Below, one piece after another: positions 9,899 to 18,967 of a stretch of 35,421 nt of DNA. The stretch is from Bacillota bacterium (GTDB lineage Bacteria; Bacillota; Dethiobacteria; DTU022), in contig JAHYJM010000013.1 in assembly GCA_019428945.1 (NCBI GenBank), positions 1-35,421 of the forward strand, read 5' to 3'. Position numbers and translations under genes: made by a program. Under the pieces are notes generated by a model. It was not told where the DNA came from. It searched no databases and saw only the letters and a program-made list of their open reading frames with translations. How positions within the stretch are numbered: position 1 is the first letter of the stretch; every line of letters begins with the position of its first letter.

Positions 9899-10555
9899 CT
9901 ATAGATAACCCTTCTCCTGAAGAAGGGAGATTGTTAAAGTTTCTTTGTTACCACCACTATTGACTAAACGTGGCTCTAGCATTTTCTCTACATATTTACC
10001 GATCAGGTCAACTTCAAGATTAACTGACTCTCCCACTTCCTTGTAACCAAGAGTTGTTTCACCTGATGTATGGGGAATCAGGCCAACTGAAAACCCGCCC
10101 TTGTCCAGGTCGATCACAGTCAGGCTTACCCCGTCAAGGGCAATCGAACCCTTGGGAACGACATATCTCAGCAGCTTTTCGGAGGCATCAAAGTAGAGTA
10201 AAATAGCTTCTCCCTGGGGTTTTCGCTCTCTCAAAGTGACTACAGCATCTATATGTCCGCTGACCAGGTGACCACCAAGGCGGCCGCCTAAGGTCATCGC
10301 TCTTTCCAGGTTTACTTTATGCCCTGCCGCAAGGGTACCGAGGGTCGATTTTTTCAGGGTTTCGGGCATGGCGAATACAGTAAAACTTTCCCGGTCAAAA
10401 GCGGTTACCGTCAGGCAGGGTCCACTTACGGCTACGCTGTCACCAATTTCTATACCGCCGAGAACTTTCGATGCTTTGACAACCAGATCAGCTCCTTTGG
10501 AGGTTACACTGAGGCGGCGAACTGTACCCATTTCTTCAATCAAACCTGTAAACAA
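9899..10555 (-). CDS. ribE: Riboflavin synthase alpha chain
   Basis: MFTGLIEEMGTVRRL...IEIGDSVAVSGPCLTVTAF...GGHLVSGHIDAV...GSIALDGVSLTV duplicated lumazine-binding domains. Confidence 0.95.
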   Translation of the reverse strand: MFTGLIEEMGTVRRLSVTSKGADLVVKASKVLGGIEIGDSVAVSGPCLTVTAFDRESFTVFAMPETLKKSTLGTLAAGHKVNLERAMTLGGRLGGHLVSGHIDAVVTLRERKPQGEAILLYFDASEKLLRYVVPKGSIALDGVSLTVIDLDKGGFSVGLIPHTSGETTLGYKEVGESVNLEVDLIGKYVEKMLEPRLVNSGGNKETLTISLLQEKGYL

Positions 10556-10568
10556 TATCTATACCCCC

Positions 10569-11696
10569 TCAACTGACTCCCCTGTCCTGCTTCACGGGGT
10601 AACCGATCACAAGCATATCGCGGTCGAACTGTTTTAACTCAACATCTTCGACAGACCACGCTTTGCTCAGCGAATTTATTCCACTTCCTGCAAATGCAGT
10701 GGGACTCTCTTTACCCCCAATGATTATGGGAGCGATAAAGATAAACAGTTTGTCTACCAGGGAGCGTTCCAGGAGGCTGTAGTTTATGGTGCCTCCACCC
10801 TCAACCAGCACATTGACCAGCTTACGGTCAGCAAGATTTTTCATCAGGGCGTGCAGGTCAACGCGATCTTCTCTCGATGGCAGGATCAGAACCTCAACAC
10901 CCCTGGCTTTTAATGCCCTGCATTTATCCTTTGATGCCTGTTCAGTGACCGCCAGGATCGTTTTAGCGGTAGAGACTGTTTCAATAACTTTCGATTCAAG
11001 CGGCAGGCGCGCACTGCTGTCAACTACGACCCTGACCGGATCTTTTCCTCCGCCTCCTTCAAGCCTTGCTGTCAGGCGCGGATCATCCTTCAGGACAGTT
11101 TCTATCCCTACAACTATTGCATCACTGTGATCTCGCAGACGATGAACAAACTGGCGTGATTTCTCGCCGGTTATCCAGTGCGAATCTCCTGTTGGTGTAC
11201 CGATTTTACCATCCAGGCTCATGGCGACTTTAACGCTGATGTACGGCATACCTGTGACGATATACTTGATAAAGGCTTCATTTAACTGGCCGGCTTTATC
11301 TTCAAGCACACCTTCTTTTACTTTCACCCCCGCTTCAGCGAGGCGGGCAAAACCTTTTCCCGAAACAAGCGGGTTGGGATCCTGCATTGCCGCTACAACC
11401 CGGTTAATTCCGGCCTTTATGATCGCTTCGGTACACGGCCCGGTTCTGCCATGATGGCTGCAGGGTTCAAGGTTTACGTATAGAGTTGCCCCCTCTGCTT
11501 TCTTCCCTGCTTTTTCCAGGGCTAAAATTTCTGCGTGAGGGCTACCGGCAGCCTGGTGATAACCGCTGCCAACTACTTCAGAACCCTGGACGACCACCGC
11601 GCCAACCATGGGGTTGGGGCTGGTGCGACCACGCCCCTGGCGAGCCAGGTCGAGTGCCATCCACATAAATCGATCATCGGCGTCCAAAATATTCAC
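10569..11696 (-). CDS. ribD: Bifunctional diaminohydroxyphosphoribosylaminopyrimidine deaminase / 5-amino-6-(5-phosphoribosylamino)uracil reductase
   Basis: FMWMALDLARQGRGRTSPNPMVGAVVV...GSPHAEILAL...NLEPCSHHGRTGPCTEAI; RibD reductase domain KVAMSLDGKIGTPTGDSHWITG. Confidence 0.95.
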   Translation of the reverse strand: MNILDADDRFMWMALDLARQGRGRTSPNPMVGAVVVQGSEVVGSGYHQAAGSPHAEILALEKAGKKAEGATLYVNLEPCSHHGRTGPCTEAIIKAGINRVVAAMQDPNPLVSGKGFARLAEAGVKVKEGVLEDKAGQLNEAFIKYIVTGMPYISVKVAMSLDGKIGTPTGDSHWITGEKSRQFVHRLRDHSDAIVVGIETVLKDDPRLTARLEGGGGKDPVRVVVDSSARLPLESKVIETVSTAKTILAVTEQASKDKCRALKARGVEVLILPSREDRVDLHALMKNLADRKLVNVLVEGGGTINYSLLERSLVDKLFIFIAPIIIGGKESPTAFAGSGINSLSKAWSVEDVELKQFDRDMLVIGYPVKQDRGVS

Positions 11697-11711
11697 CTCA
11701 TCATCATAAAA

Positions 11712-11747
11712 TTATAAAAACCCCAAGCATACATCGCTTCAGGGTCT
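11712..11747 (-). terminator. Riboswitch-controlled intrinsic terminator
   Basis: Minus strand AGACCCTGAAGCGATGTATGCTTGGGGTTTTTATAATTTT: GC-rich hairpin followed by a T-tract, between riboswitch and ribD. Confidence 0.85.
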
Positions 11748-11780
11748 TTTGCAGCAAAAATTAATATTTTCGCGCCGTTT

Positions 11781-11936
11781 CTTCTTCCTTCCAGACTTTA
11801 CTGTCGGCTCCGGATTCTGACCGGATCAACCTTCTATGGCTCGCGGGCTCGGCTCCTGTTATGAAGCATCACCGCCGGTTCGGAATTGAAGGGCTTGCCT
11901 GCTCGCCCATCTCACCAGACCCTGAAGATAACGGAT
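11781..11936 (-). ncRNA. FMN riboswitch (RFN element)
   Basis: Minus strand ATCTTCAGGGTCTGGTGAGATGGGCGAGCAGGCAAGCCCTTCAATTCCGAACCGGCGGTGATGC...GAGCCCGCGAGCC...GATCCGGTCAGAATCCGGAGCCGACAGTAAAGTCTGGAAGG, matches RFN consensus; upstream of ribD. Confidence 0.95.
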
Positions 11937-11942
11937 AAGTGG

Positions 11943-11970
11943 ATTATAGCACATTTTCAACTTTTTTCAA
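11943..11970 (-). promoter_or_regulatory. Putative sigma-A promoter of the riboflavin operon (TTGAAA-N16-TATAAT)
   Basis: -10 TATAAT at 11943-11948, -35 TTGAAA at 11965-11970, immediately upstream of the riboswitch 5' end. Confidence 0.8.
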
Positions 11971-12097
11971 ACTATCGACGATCGCTCATTTAAAATATTT
12001 CTAAAGGATGATTCGTTTAATAAAAGCTAATCCTTTTTGAATATTTTTCTTCTTCCTGACACTTTTTGCAAATTTATCGTTACCACATTTTTAATAC

Positions 12098-12754
12098 TCA
12101 GATCTTTTTAAACTCACTGATAAGCTGCATGCCATCTTCAGCGCTGAAAATGGCGGACCCGGCTACTAAAACTGTAGCCCCCGCTTTAATGATGGCATGG
12201 GCAGTTTCTCGATTCACACCACCATCTACTTCAATTTCAGTGGGGAGCCCACGGATTCTGATCTGCTCAGCGCAGTAGCTTATTTTTGGTAATACTTCCG
12301 GTATGAATGCCTGCCCCCCGGCACCCGGGTTAACACTCATCACCAGCACAAGGTCCAGCAGCGGCCACACATACTCAAGAAGAGAAGCCGGTGTTGCCGG
12401 GTTTAAAGCCACGCCGGCTTTAAGACCCAAATCTTTTATTTTCCGCAGCGCCCTGTCAAGATGATCTACAACCTCAACCTGAATAGTTAACAGATTTACG
12501 CCGGCTTTCGCAAATTCTTCAATATGTTTTTCAGGTTCGCTCACCATCAGGTGGGCATCCATAAACATTTCTGTATGAGGCCGCAGCGATTTTACAACAA
12601 CGGGGCCAATCGTAATCGAGGGAACAAAATGGCCATCCATGATATCAAGATGGATCCAGTCAGCGCCGTTTTCTTCTACTCTTTTTACTTCATCGCGCAG
12701 CCTGCTGAAATCAGCTGACAGCAGTGACGGCGCAACCTTAACTGCCATAATCAA
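12098..12754 (-). CDS. rpe: Ribulose-phosphate 3-epimerase
   Basis: VAPSLLSADFSRLRDEVKRVEENGADWIHLDIMDGHFVPSITIGP...DAHLMVSEPEKHI...VMSVNPGAGGQAFIPEVLPKI. Confidence 0.95.
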   Translation of the reverse strand: MIMAVKVAPSLLSADFSRLRDEVKRVEENGADWIHLDIMDGHFVPSITIGPVVVKSLRPHTEMFMDAHLMVSEPEKHIEEFAKAGVNLLTIQVEVVDHLDRALRKIKDLGLKAGVALNPATPASLLEYVWPLLDLVLVMSVNPGAGGQAFIPEVLPKISYCAEQIRIRGLPTEIEVDGGVNRETAHAIIKAGATVLVAGSAIFSAEDGMQLISEFKKI

Positions 12755-13677
12755 TAACCCTCCCCTTTGCCTATTTCTTCAGCAAAATACTTGTAATGAT
12801 CGTAACGCATGGAATTTATTGAACTTCCAACTTCATTGATGACGGCACAGTTCGGTTCGGTAATATGCAAACAGTCCCTGAATCCGCACCGGCCAAGCAG
12901 TGGGTCAAATTCAGGAAAGTAAGCCGACAACTCAGCCTGGCTAAGATCCTGAAATTCAAGACGGGTAAAACCGGGGGTGTCTACCACTGAGCCTCCATTT
13001 AGGAGGGCAAGCAGTTCAGCCTGACGTGTTGTGTGCTTACCCCGCCTGATTTTATCGCTGACAATGCCTGTCTTAAGCTTTAAACCGGGTTGCAAAGCAT
13101 TTAACAGTGAAGATTTTCCGACCCCTGAAGGACCGGCAAATACGGAACAGTTCCCATCAAGAGCGCTTCTAAGCTTATCAAGGCCGTTGCCCTTTTTGGC
13201 ACTGGTGAAAATCAACGGGTAAGGATAAGGTGTTGTTTCTGATTGTACAGATTTAAGGCTTTTATCTTCGAGCAGGTCAGTTTTATTGAGACAGACCAGC
13301 GACTTTAAATTTTCTTTTTCTGCCAGAACAAGCATGCGGCTTACCAGCTGCCAATCACAGGCAGGATCTTTCAGGGACATTACCACAACAAGTTGATCAA
13401 TGTTTGCAACAGAAGGCCGGGTGAGCCGATTTGAACGGGGCAATAACTTTTCGACAACACCATCCTGACCGGATGCTCCGGGAGGTCCAGCTTCGGGATT
13501 GAAGATAACCCTGTCTCCGACCATTAAAGCGGCATCGCCACGTTTGAGCATACCCCTGGCCTTGCAATGGTATTCGTTACCCGTATCGGTCCTGACGGTA
13601 AAAAAACCTCCCGCCGCTCTGACCACTTTACCTTCCAGTAAATTAACCTCCCTATTCGCCAACAAGCAGGTCGACAA
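12751..13677 (-). CDS. rsgA: Ribosome small-subunit-dependent GTPase A (start may be internal)
   Basis: VFAGPSGVGKSSLLNALQPGLKLKTGIVSDKIRRGKHTTRQAEL...VVDTPGFTRLEF; circularly permuted GTPase; C-terminal Cys/His zinc motif. Confidence 0.93.
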   Translation of the reverse strand: MSTCLLANREVNLLEGKVVRAAGGFFTVRTDTGNEYHCKARGMLKRGDAALMVGDRVIFNPEAGPPGASGQDGVVEKLLPRSNRLTRPSVANIDQLVVVMSLKDPACDWQLVSRMLVLAEKENLKSLVCLNKTDLLEDKSLKSVQSETTPYPYPLIFTSAKKGNGLDKLRSALDGNCSVFAGPSGVGKSSLLNALQPGLKLKTGIVSDKIRRGKHTTRQAELLALLNGGSVVDTPGFTRLEFQDLSQAELSAYFPEFDPLLGRCGFRDCLHITEPNCAVINEVGSSINSMRYDHYKYFAEEIGKGEGY

Positions 13678-15283
13678 ACTGACCGGGCAGGACTTCTTCG
13701 CCCGGAGCAGGCACCTGTTCCATAACGTGACCGGCAGAGCTGACAGAAAAGCGGTAGCGCACGATGGGAATCAGATCGTTTTCTCTTAAGTACTGAATTG
13801 CTCCTGCTTCGGAGTAACCGATCAGATCGGCTATCGGGAAGGGACCGCGGCCCTGGCTGATATATACCACCACCTCATCACCGTGTGAACTCTGGAAAGA
13901 TTCACCAGGCACCTGACGGTAGATTTGGCCTTCTGGTATATCGTCATTATATTCTCTTACCGGGGTCATTATTAAGCCCAAATCGGCCAAAATAGCCCTG
14001 GCCTCCATCTCAGTACGGCCGGTAAGATCGGGGGTAATGATAAATTCAGGACCCTTGCTGACGTAAAGGTCAATAACCCTGTCTTTCCTGACAATACGCC
14101 CTTCCGGGGGGTCAGTTTTAACAACATCACCAACCTGAATCTCATTGTCATGGATATAGAAAATTTCGTCGTTCGGTGTAAGGCCTTCATCACGAAGCAA
14201 CTGTGCCGCATCACTCTGGCTTAACCCGCGCACTTCCGGAACAGCTATCTCAGGTACAAAGAAGTAACTGCTGATGACCATGCCCAAGCCGCCAAGCAGG
14301 ACTGCCAACAGCAAAATAAATATAAGCGGTTTAAGCCATTTTTTCCTTACTTTCGGGGCAAACAGACCTGGCTGGGTATCAACCTTTGCTGCAGGCGGTT
14401 TCAGGATAACATCATCATCGTTATCTTTACTATTTTTAGAGCGGGGAGGTACAGCCCTGGGGATATCGTTTTCTGCAACGTAGGAAAGATCTTCCAGCAT
14501 TTCACCGGCTGTTATGTATCTGTCGGCTGAATCTTTCTGTACTGCTTTCATAATAACCTGTTCAAGGTTCTCAGGAATACTTTCAACAAGTCTGCGCGGG
14601 GGAACAATCTGTTCCTGGATATGTTTCATGGCCAGGGCTACCGGGCTCTCTGCTTCAAAGGGAACTTTGCCGGTAACCATTTCGTAGAGGACAACGCCCA
14701 GTGAATAAAGATCTGACTGTTTACCCGCCAGTTCACCCCTGGCCTGTTCAGGCGATATGTACTGCACTGAACCGATAATTGAGTCTCCCACGGTTACTGT
14801 AACACCATCACCGGCTATGGCAATACCGAAATCGGTTACCTTAACCTTACCTTCTTTCGAAAAGAGGATATTCTGAGGTTTAATGTCGCGATGGACAACC
14901 CCTGCTGCGTGAGCCTGCTCAAGTGCTTCAGCTATCTGCCGTGTTATTTTTATTGCCTCTGCCGGTGAGAGCTTTCCCTGTTCCCGGATGTATTCTTTCA
15001 AATTCTCTCCATCGACATATTCCATGACCATATAATAAGTGCCTTCTTCTTCACCAACATCATAGATGTTTACTATATGTGGATGAGAAAGCGCTGCTGC
15101 TGACTGAGCTTCGCGTTCAAAACGCCGGATAAAGGAAGCATCGCCTGTCATCTGATCTTTTAAAACTTTAACCGCAATTGTACGTTTGAGGATAAGATCG
15201 CGGCCGCGATATACACGAGCCATCCCACCCTCGGCTATTTTTTCTATAATTTCATAACGTTCAGCCAATACTTTCCCGACCAT
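13652..15283 (-). CDS. prkC: Hanks-type Ser/Thr kinase with three PASTA repeats
   Basis: LAERYEIIEKIAEGGMARVYRGRD...VVHRDIKPQNILFS...VTDFGIA; one TM (LKPLIFILLLAVLLGGLGMVISSYFF); three PASTA domains. Confidence 0.95.
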   Translation of the reverse strand: MVGKVLAERYEIIEKIAEGGMARVYRGRDLILKRTIAVKVLKDQMTGDASFIRRFEREAQSAAALSHPHIVNIYDVGEEEGTYYMVMEYVDGENLKEYIREQGKLSPAEAIKITRQIAEALEQAHAAGVVHRDIKPQNILFSKEGKVKVTDFGIAIAGDGVTVTVGDSIIGSVQYISPEQARGELAGKQSDLYSLGVVLYEMVTGKVPFEAESPVALAMKHIQEQIVPPRRLVESIPENLEQVIMKAVQKDSADRYITAGEMLEDLSYVAENDIPRAVPPRSKNSKDNDDDVILKPPAAKVDTQPGLFAPKVRKKWLKPLIFILLLAVLLGGLGMVISSYFFVPEIAVPEVRGLSQSDAAQLLRDEGLTPNDEIFYIHDNEIQVGDVVKTDPPEGRIVRKDRVIDLYVSKGPEFIITPDLTGRTEMEARAILADLGLIMTPVREYNDDIPEGQIYRQVPGESFQSSHGDEVVVYISQGRGPFPIADLIGYSEAGAIQYLRENDLIPIVRYRFSVSSAGHVMEQVPAPGEEVLPGQFVDLLVGE

Positions 15284-16032
15284 TAATCCTGCGGACCCCC
15301 AATACCGGTTGCTATTACCACAGTTATGTTGTCAAAACCGCCCCTGGAGTTGGCTAACTCTATAAGTGCCTGGGCCAGGGTTTCCGGATCACGGTTCTCT
15401 TTGTACATTGCCAGGATCTCATTATCGCGTACCATGTTAGTGAGGCCGTCAGTGCATAAAATAAGGGCAGAACCCGGTTCAATTTCGAGTTCTGTGACAT
15501 CAATCGCCAGATCCGGCGAAACGCCAAGGGCACGTGTGAGCACATGGCGCTGAGGGTGATTGTCGGCCTCTTCAGGTTTCACCTGGCCCGTATCGATCAA
15601 CTGTTCAAGAAGCGAATGATCTTTTGTAATCATGGAAATCTGGCCATTATTAATCATGTAAGCCCTGCTGTCACCAACATGACCGATAGTGAGACGGTTA
15701 GAGCATAACAGGCCGGCAGTAAGGGTTGTGCCCATGCCGCGCCGTTCGGATGCGCTTTCAGATTCATCAATAATTTTGCTGTTTGCTTCAACTAAAAGAG
15801 TTTCGATCAATTTTCGGGCGTTTTCAACTGTGGGCATATTTGAGCGATCTATTGCAAGCCAGATTTTTTCTGCTGCAGCAATTGCAAGCGCGCTGGCAAT
15901 ATTGCCGGCCCGGTGGCCGCCCATACCGTCGGCAACTGCCAGTAAGGCTATGTCAGCTTCTGCTGAAACGAAGTAATTATCTTCATTACGGGCCCGTTCC
16001 AGACCCTGGTTGGTCATTCCAGCTACCTGCAA
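15283..16032 (-). CDS. prpC: PP2C-type protein phosphatase (PrpC/Stp)
   Basis: GMTNQGLERARNEDNYFVS...LLAVADGMGGHRAG...IGHVGDSRAYMI...LCTDGLTNMV. TTG start at 16032 after GGAGG. Confidence 0.93.
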   Translation of the reverse strand: MQVAGMTNQGLERARNEDNYFVSAEADIALLAVADGMGGHRAGNIASALAIAAAEKIWLAIDRSNMPTVENARKLIETLLVEANSKIIDESESASERRGMGTTLTAGLLCSNRLTIGHVGDSRAYMINNGQISMITKDHSLLEQLIDTGQVKPEEADNHPQRHVLTRALGVSPDLAIDVTELEIEPGSALILCTDGLTNMVRDNEILAMYKENRDPETLAQALIELANSRGGFDNITVVIATGIGGPQD

Positions 16033-16074
16033 TTATAGGACCTCCGTTTATGTAAGGCACATTTAACCTATTCT

Positions 16075-16103
16075 AGTATAGCAAAGCGAAGGCTTCACGG
16101 CAA
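16075..16103 (-). promoter_or_regulatory. Putative promoter upstream of prpC (TTGCCG-N17-TATACT)
   Basis: -35 at 16098-16103 and -10 at 16075-16080 on the minus strand, 17-nt spacer. Confidence 0.55.
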
Positions 16104-16143
16104 GATTGCGTGAACCATCAGGTTCGGAGTCGAATCCCGGTTA

Positions 16144-17505
16144 TTACCGCTTTTGCCAGAGAGCGATAAAAAAACCGTCAAGCCCGTGACGGTGGGGCCA
16201 GATCGTAGCGGTGATATTGTTGTCCTGATCCAGCTGCAGCGCGGGCGGAAGAAGGGGAACCACCGGTTTTGCAGTAAAATTTATACGGGAATTGTTAAAT
16301 AAATCAACGACCATCGTAGTCTCTTCCGGTTCGGTTGTGCATACTGAGTAAAGCAGCTTTCCGCCGGAAGGCAGGATATCAGCAGCTGCCGTTAATAGCT
16401 GCAGCTGCTGTTTTTGTATTTCAGGGAGATCTTCACCGGAACGGCGCCACTTGATCTCGGGCAGGCGGGCAATTACACCAAGGCCCGAGCAGGGAGCGTC
16501 AACAAGAACTGCCTGTGGAGGTTTTAGGTTACAGCTGCCGATAAGCCTGCCGTCAGTATTAAGGGGAATAATATTTTTAAGACCGAGACGGCGGGCTGCT
16601 TTCTCAACCAGATCCAGGCGGGTCCGGTGCAGTTCTACTGCAAAAACAGTCCCTTCATTTCGCATTAATTCTGCCAGGTGTGTAGTTTTGCCGCCCGGGG
16701 CACTACAGAGGTCAACTACTGTATCACTACAGGATAGAGCAAGTAAGGGCGCAACGAGGGCTGAGCTTTCACCCTGCACTGTATAAAGACCCTCCCGGAA
16801 TGTTTTTGTTGCCGCTGGTGAAAAACCGCCCTGGGGCAATCTGAGCATACCCGGAACAACGGGACTGTGAACCGCCTTAACTCCTTCACCAGCCAACCTG
16901 CCGATCAATTCATCAGGCTTAATACGAAGCAGGTTGGGGCGAATGGAAAGAGCCGGTTTTTCATTTACTGCCCGGCACCAGTTTTCAACCTGATCAGGTT
17001 CAAAGCGGATAAGCATTTTTTTGGTCAGCCACAGCGGAATGCTGTGGCGCAGGGAAAAGAAAGCGGCTTGATCGGATTCAGGGTCGGGCCAGGGCAGCGA
17101 GTCTGCTTCGCGGCTTATTTTACGCAAAAGCGCATTTGTCAGGCCGGCAACCCCTTTATGCCCGTAGCGTCCGGCCAGGCGCACTGATTCATTAATTGCG
17201 GCATAAGCGGGTATGCGGTCAAGATACAAAAGCTGGAATGCTCCCAATCTGAGCAGGTTGCGGATCCAGGGGGTCATCTTTTCTGTTTTCGTATTTGAAT
17301 AAAGATTCAGCGCCCAGTCAATGGTGTTAAGGTGCTGAATTGTTCCTGAAGCGAGCTTAACAGTTAAAGCTTTTTCTTCAGGAGGCAGGCTGTTGATAAC
17401 TGAAGGCAGAATAAGATTTAAATAAGCCCTGTCTTTTTCAAAACGAACCAGGGCTCTTAAGGCCGTCTCACGGGCCGTACCGCTAATGATATCTTTATTC
17501 GGCAC
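16144..17505 (-). CDS. rsmB: 16S rRNA (cytosine967-C5)-methyltransferase
   Basis: NusB-like N-terminus; LCSAPGGKTTHLAELM...VDAPCSGLGVIARLPEIKWRRSG...LLYSVCTTEPEE. Confidence 0.94.
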   Translation of the reverse strand: MPNKDIISGTARETALRALVRFEKDRAYLNLILPSVINSLPPEEKALTVKLASGTIQHLNTIDWALNLYSNTKTEKMTPWIRNLLRLGAFQLLYLDRIPAYAAINESVRLAGRYGHKGVAGLTNALLRKISREADSLPWPDPESDQAAFFSLRHSIPLWLTKKMLIRFEPDQVENWCRAVNEKPALSIRPNLLRIKPDELIGRLAGEGVKAVHSPVVPGMLRLPQGGFSPAATKTFREGLYTVQGESSALVAPLLALSCSDTVVDLCSAPGGKTTHLAELMRNEGTVFAVELHRTRLDLVEKAARRLGLKNIIPLNTDGRLIGSCNLKPPQAVLVDAPCSGLGVIARLPEIKWRRSGEDLPEIQKQQLQLLTAAADILPSGGKLLYSVCTTEPEETTMVVDLFNNSRINFTAKPVVPLLPPALQLDQDNNITATIWPHRHGLDGFFIALWQKR

Positions 17506-17510
17506 GACCG

Positions 17511-18467
17511 TTATTCTCCATCCAGGCGTTCGCCCGGTTCTATACGGTAACCGCAGCAGAATGCGCCGGCGTCCATTGCTTTCTTGCCGGCCGGCTGAAG
17601 GTTGAGAAGAGTGAGATTGTTCGTACCTGTTGATACAATTAGTGTACCTTCACTTACAGCCAGGATCGTGCCTGGTTCAGTTCCGGTTTCTTCATTTTCA
17701 GCAAGATCAGGCAGCGCTGCCTGCCAAACCTTTAACCTTTTGCCCCGCAGGGAGGTATATGCGCCGGGCCAGGGATTTAAACCACGAATACGGTTGTAAA
17801 TTTCAAGTGCGCTGTTATTCCAGTTCAGTTTTTCATCAGACTGGTCCAGTGGCGGAGCGTAGGTGACGAGGGCAGGATCCTGTGGGGTTTTTTGTGCTGT
17901 TCCATCAGCCAGGGCATTAATCGCTTTAACAAGGAGCGAAGCGCCTCGTGCAGCCAGGCGATCGTGAAGCATGCCGGCCGTATCATAAAATGAAATCTCT
18001 TCTTTCTCCTGCATGATCACATCACCACCATCAAGCTCACGAGTCAGATCAATGATTGATACTCCGCTGTATTCGGCCCCGTCGATGACAGCCCGGTGGA
18101 TTGGCGCCGCCCCACGGTAGGCAGGCAAATAAGAGGCATGCAGGTTTATGCAGCCCAGGGGTGGCAGGTCAAGTATTTTTTTTGAAAGCAAACGTCCGTA
18201 AGCGACGGTGACGATGAGATCAGGATTGATTCGACTAAGCCAGGTTAAGAAATCTTCGTCGTTCATTTTTTCCGGTTGGAAAAGCTCTACCCCGTGCTTT
18301 AAAGCCCATTTTTTTGTCGGCGACCGGTAGAGCTGACGTCCCCGCCCGCGAGGGCGATCCGGCTGAGTGACCAGGCCGGCGATCGCGTGCGGTGAGATCT
18401 GCAGGAGATCCAGTGAAGGAAGGGCAAAATCGGGGGTGCCCATAAAAATAAGCTTAAGTTTTTTCAA
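17511..18467 (-). CDS. fmt: Methionyl-tRNA formyltransferase
   Basis: LKLIFMGTPDFALPSLDLL...INLHASYLPAYRGAAPIHRAVIDG. Confidence 0.95.
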   Translation of the reverse strand: MKKLKLIFMGTPDFALPSLDLLQISPHAIAGLVTQPDRPRGRGRQLYRSPTKKWALKHGVELFQPEKMNDEDFLTWLSRINPDLIVTVAYGRLLSKKILDLPPLGCINLHASYLPAYRGAAPIHRAVIDGAEYSGVSIIDLTRELDGGDVIMQEKEEISFYDTAGMLHDRLAARGASLLVKAINALADGTAQKTPQDPALVTYAPPLDQSDEKLNWNNSALEIYNRIRGLNPWPGAYTSLRGKRLKVWQAALPDLAENEETGTEPGTILAVSEGTLIVSTGTNNLTLLNLQPAGKKAMDAGAFCCGYRIEPGERLDGE

Positions 18468-18946
18468 GATTCTTCGTCCCCCTGCAGATCGGCGGGGTCG
18501 ATTAAGCGCAGGGCTTTATCGGTAAAAAGAATTCCTTCGAGATGATCCATCTCGTGCTGAAGCACCCTGGCCAGCAAACCCTCAGCGGTGAGGCGAAACG
18601 GTTTACCGTCGCGGTTAAGGGCTGTAACGACTACTTTTGAGGCCCGCTCCACTTCACCGTAAGTTTGTGGAATGCTGAGGCAGCCTTCTATGCCCAGCTC
18701 ATCACCTTCACGTTCTTCGCAGCATGGATTGATTAGTTCATATATAATCTCATCGCCATCTGCAGCAATGATTATCCGCTTTGATACTCCGACCTGGTTG
18801 GCAGCAAGACCTACTCCGTCGGCATCTTTCATGGTCTCACGCATATCATTAAGCAGGCGCAATACACCGCTGTTTATATTTTTCACTTCATCTGTCCGCT
18901 TACGCAGAACCGGGTGGTTGTCGTTAAGGATATTTCGCAGGGCCAT
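18464..18946 (-). CDS. def: Peptide deformylase
   Basis: GVGLAANQVG, EGCLSIP, LQHEMDHLEGILF motifs. Start at MALRNILNDNHPVLR (ORF track starts at 18964). Confidence 0.95.
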   Translation of the reverse strand: MALRNILNDNHPVLRKRTDEVKNINSGVLRLLNDMRETMKDADGVGLAANQVGVSKRIIIAADGDEIIYELINPCCEEREGDELGIEGCLSIPQTYGEVERASKVVVTALNRDGKPFRLTAEGLLARVLQHEMDHLEGILFTDKALRLIDPADLQGDEES

Positions 18947-18967
18947 CAGTATCACCTCTTGCATAAA

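Noticed and set aside
11990-12045. AAAGGAT...ATCCTTT hairpin downstream of rpe as a terminator
   Set aside because: Only a 7-bp AT-rich stem with a loop of about 20 nt and a poor T-tract; too weak to call.
16105-16143. tRNA gene or remnant (GGTTCGGAGTCGAATCCCGG resembles a T-arm)
   Set aside because: No acceptor stem, D-arm or anticodon arm can be built around it, and the T-loop is non-standard.
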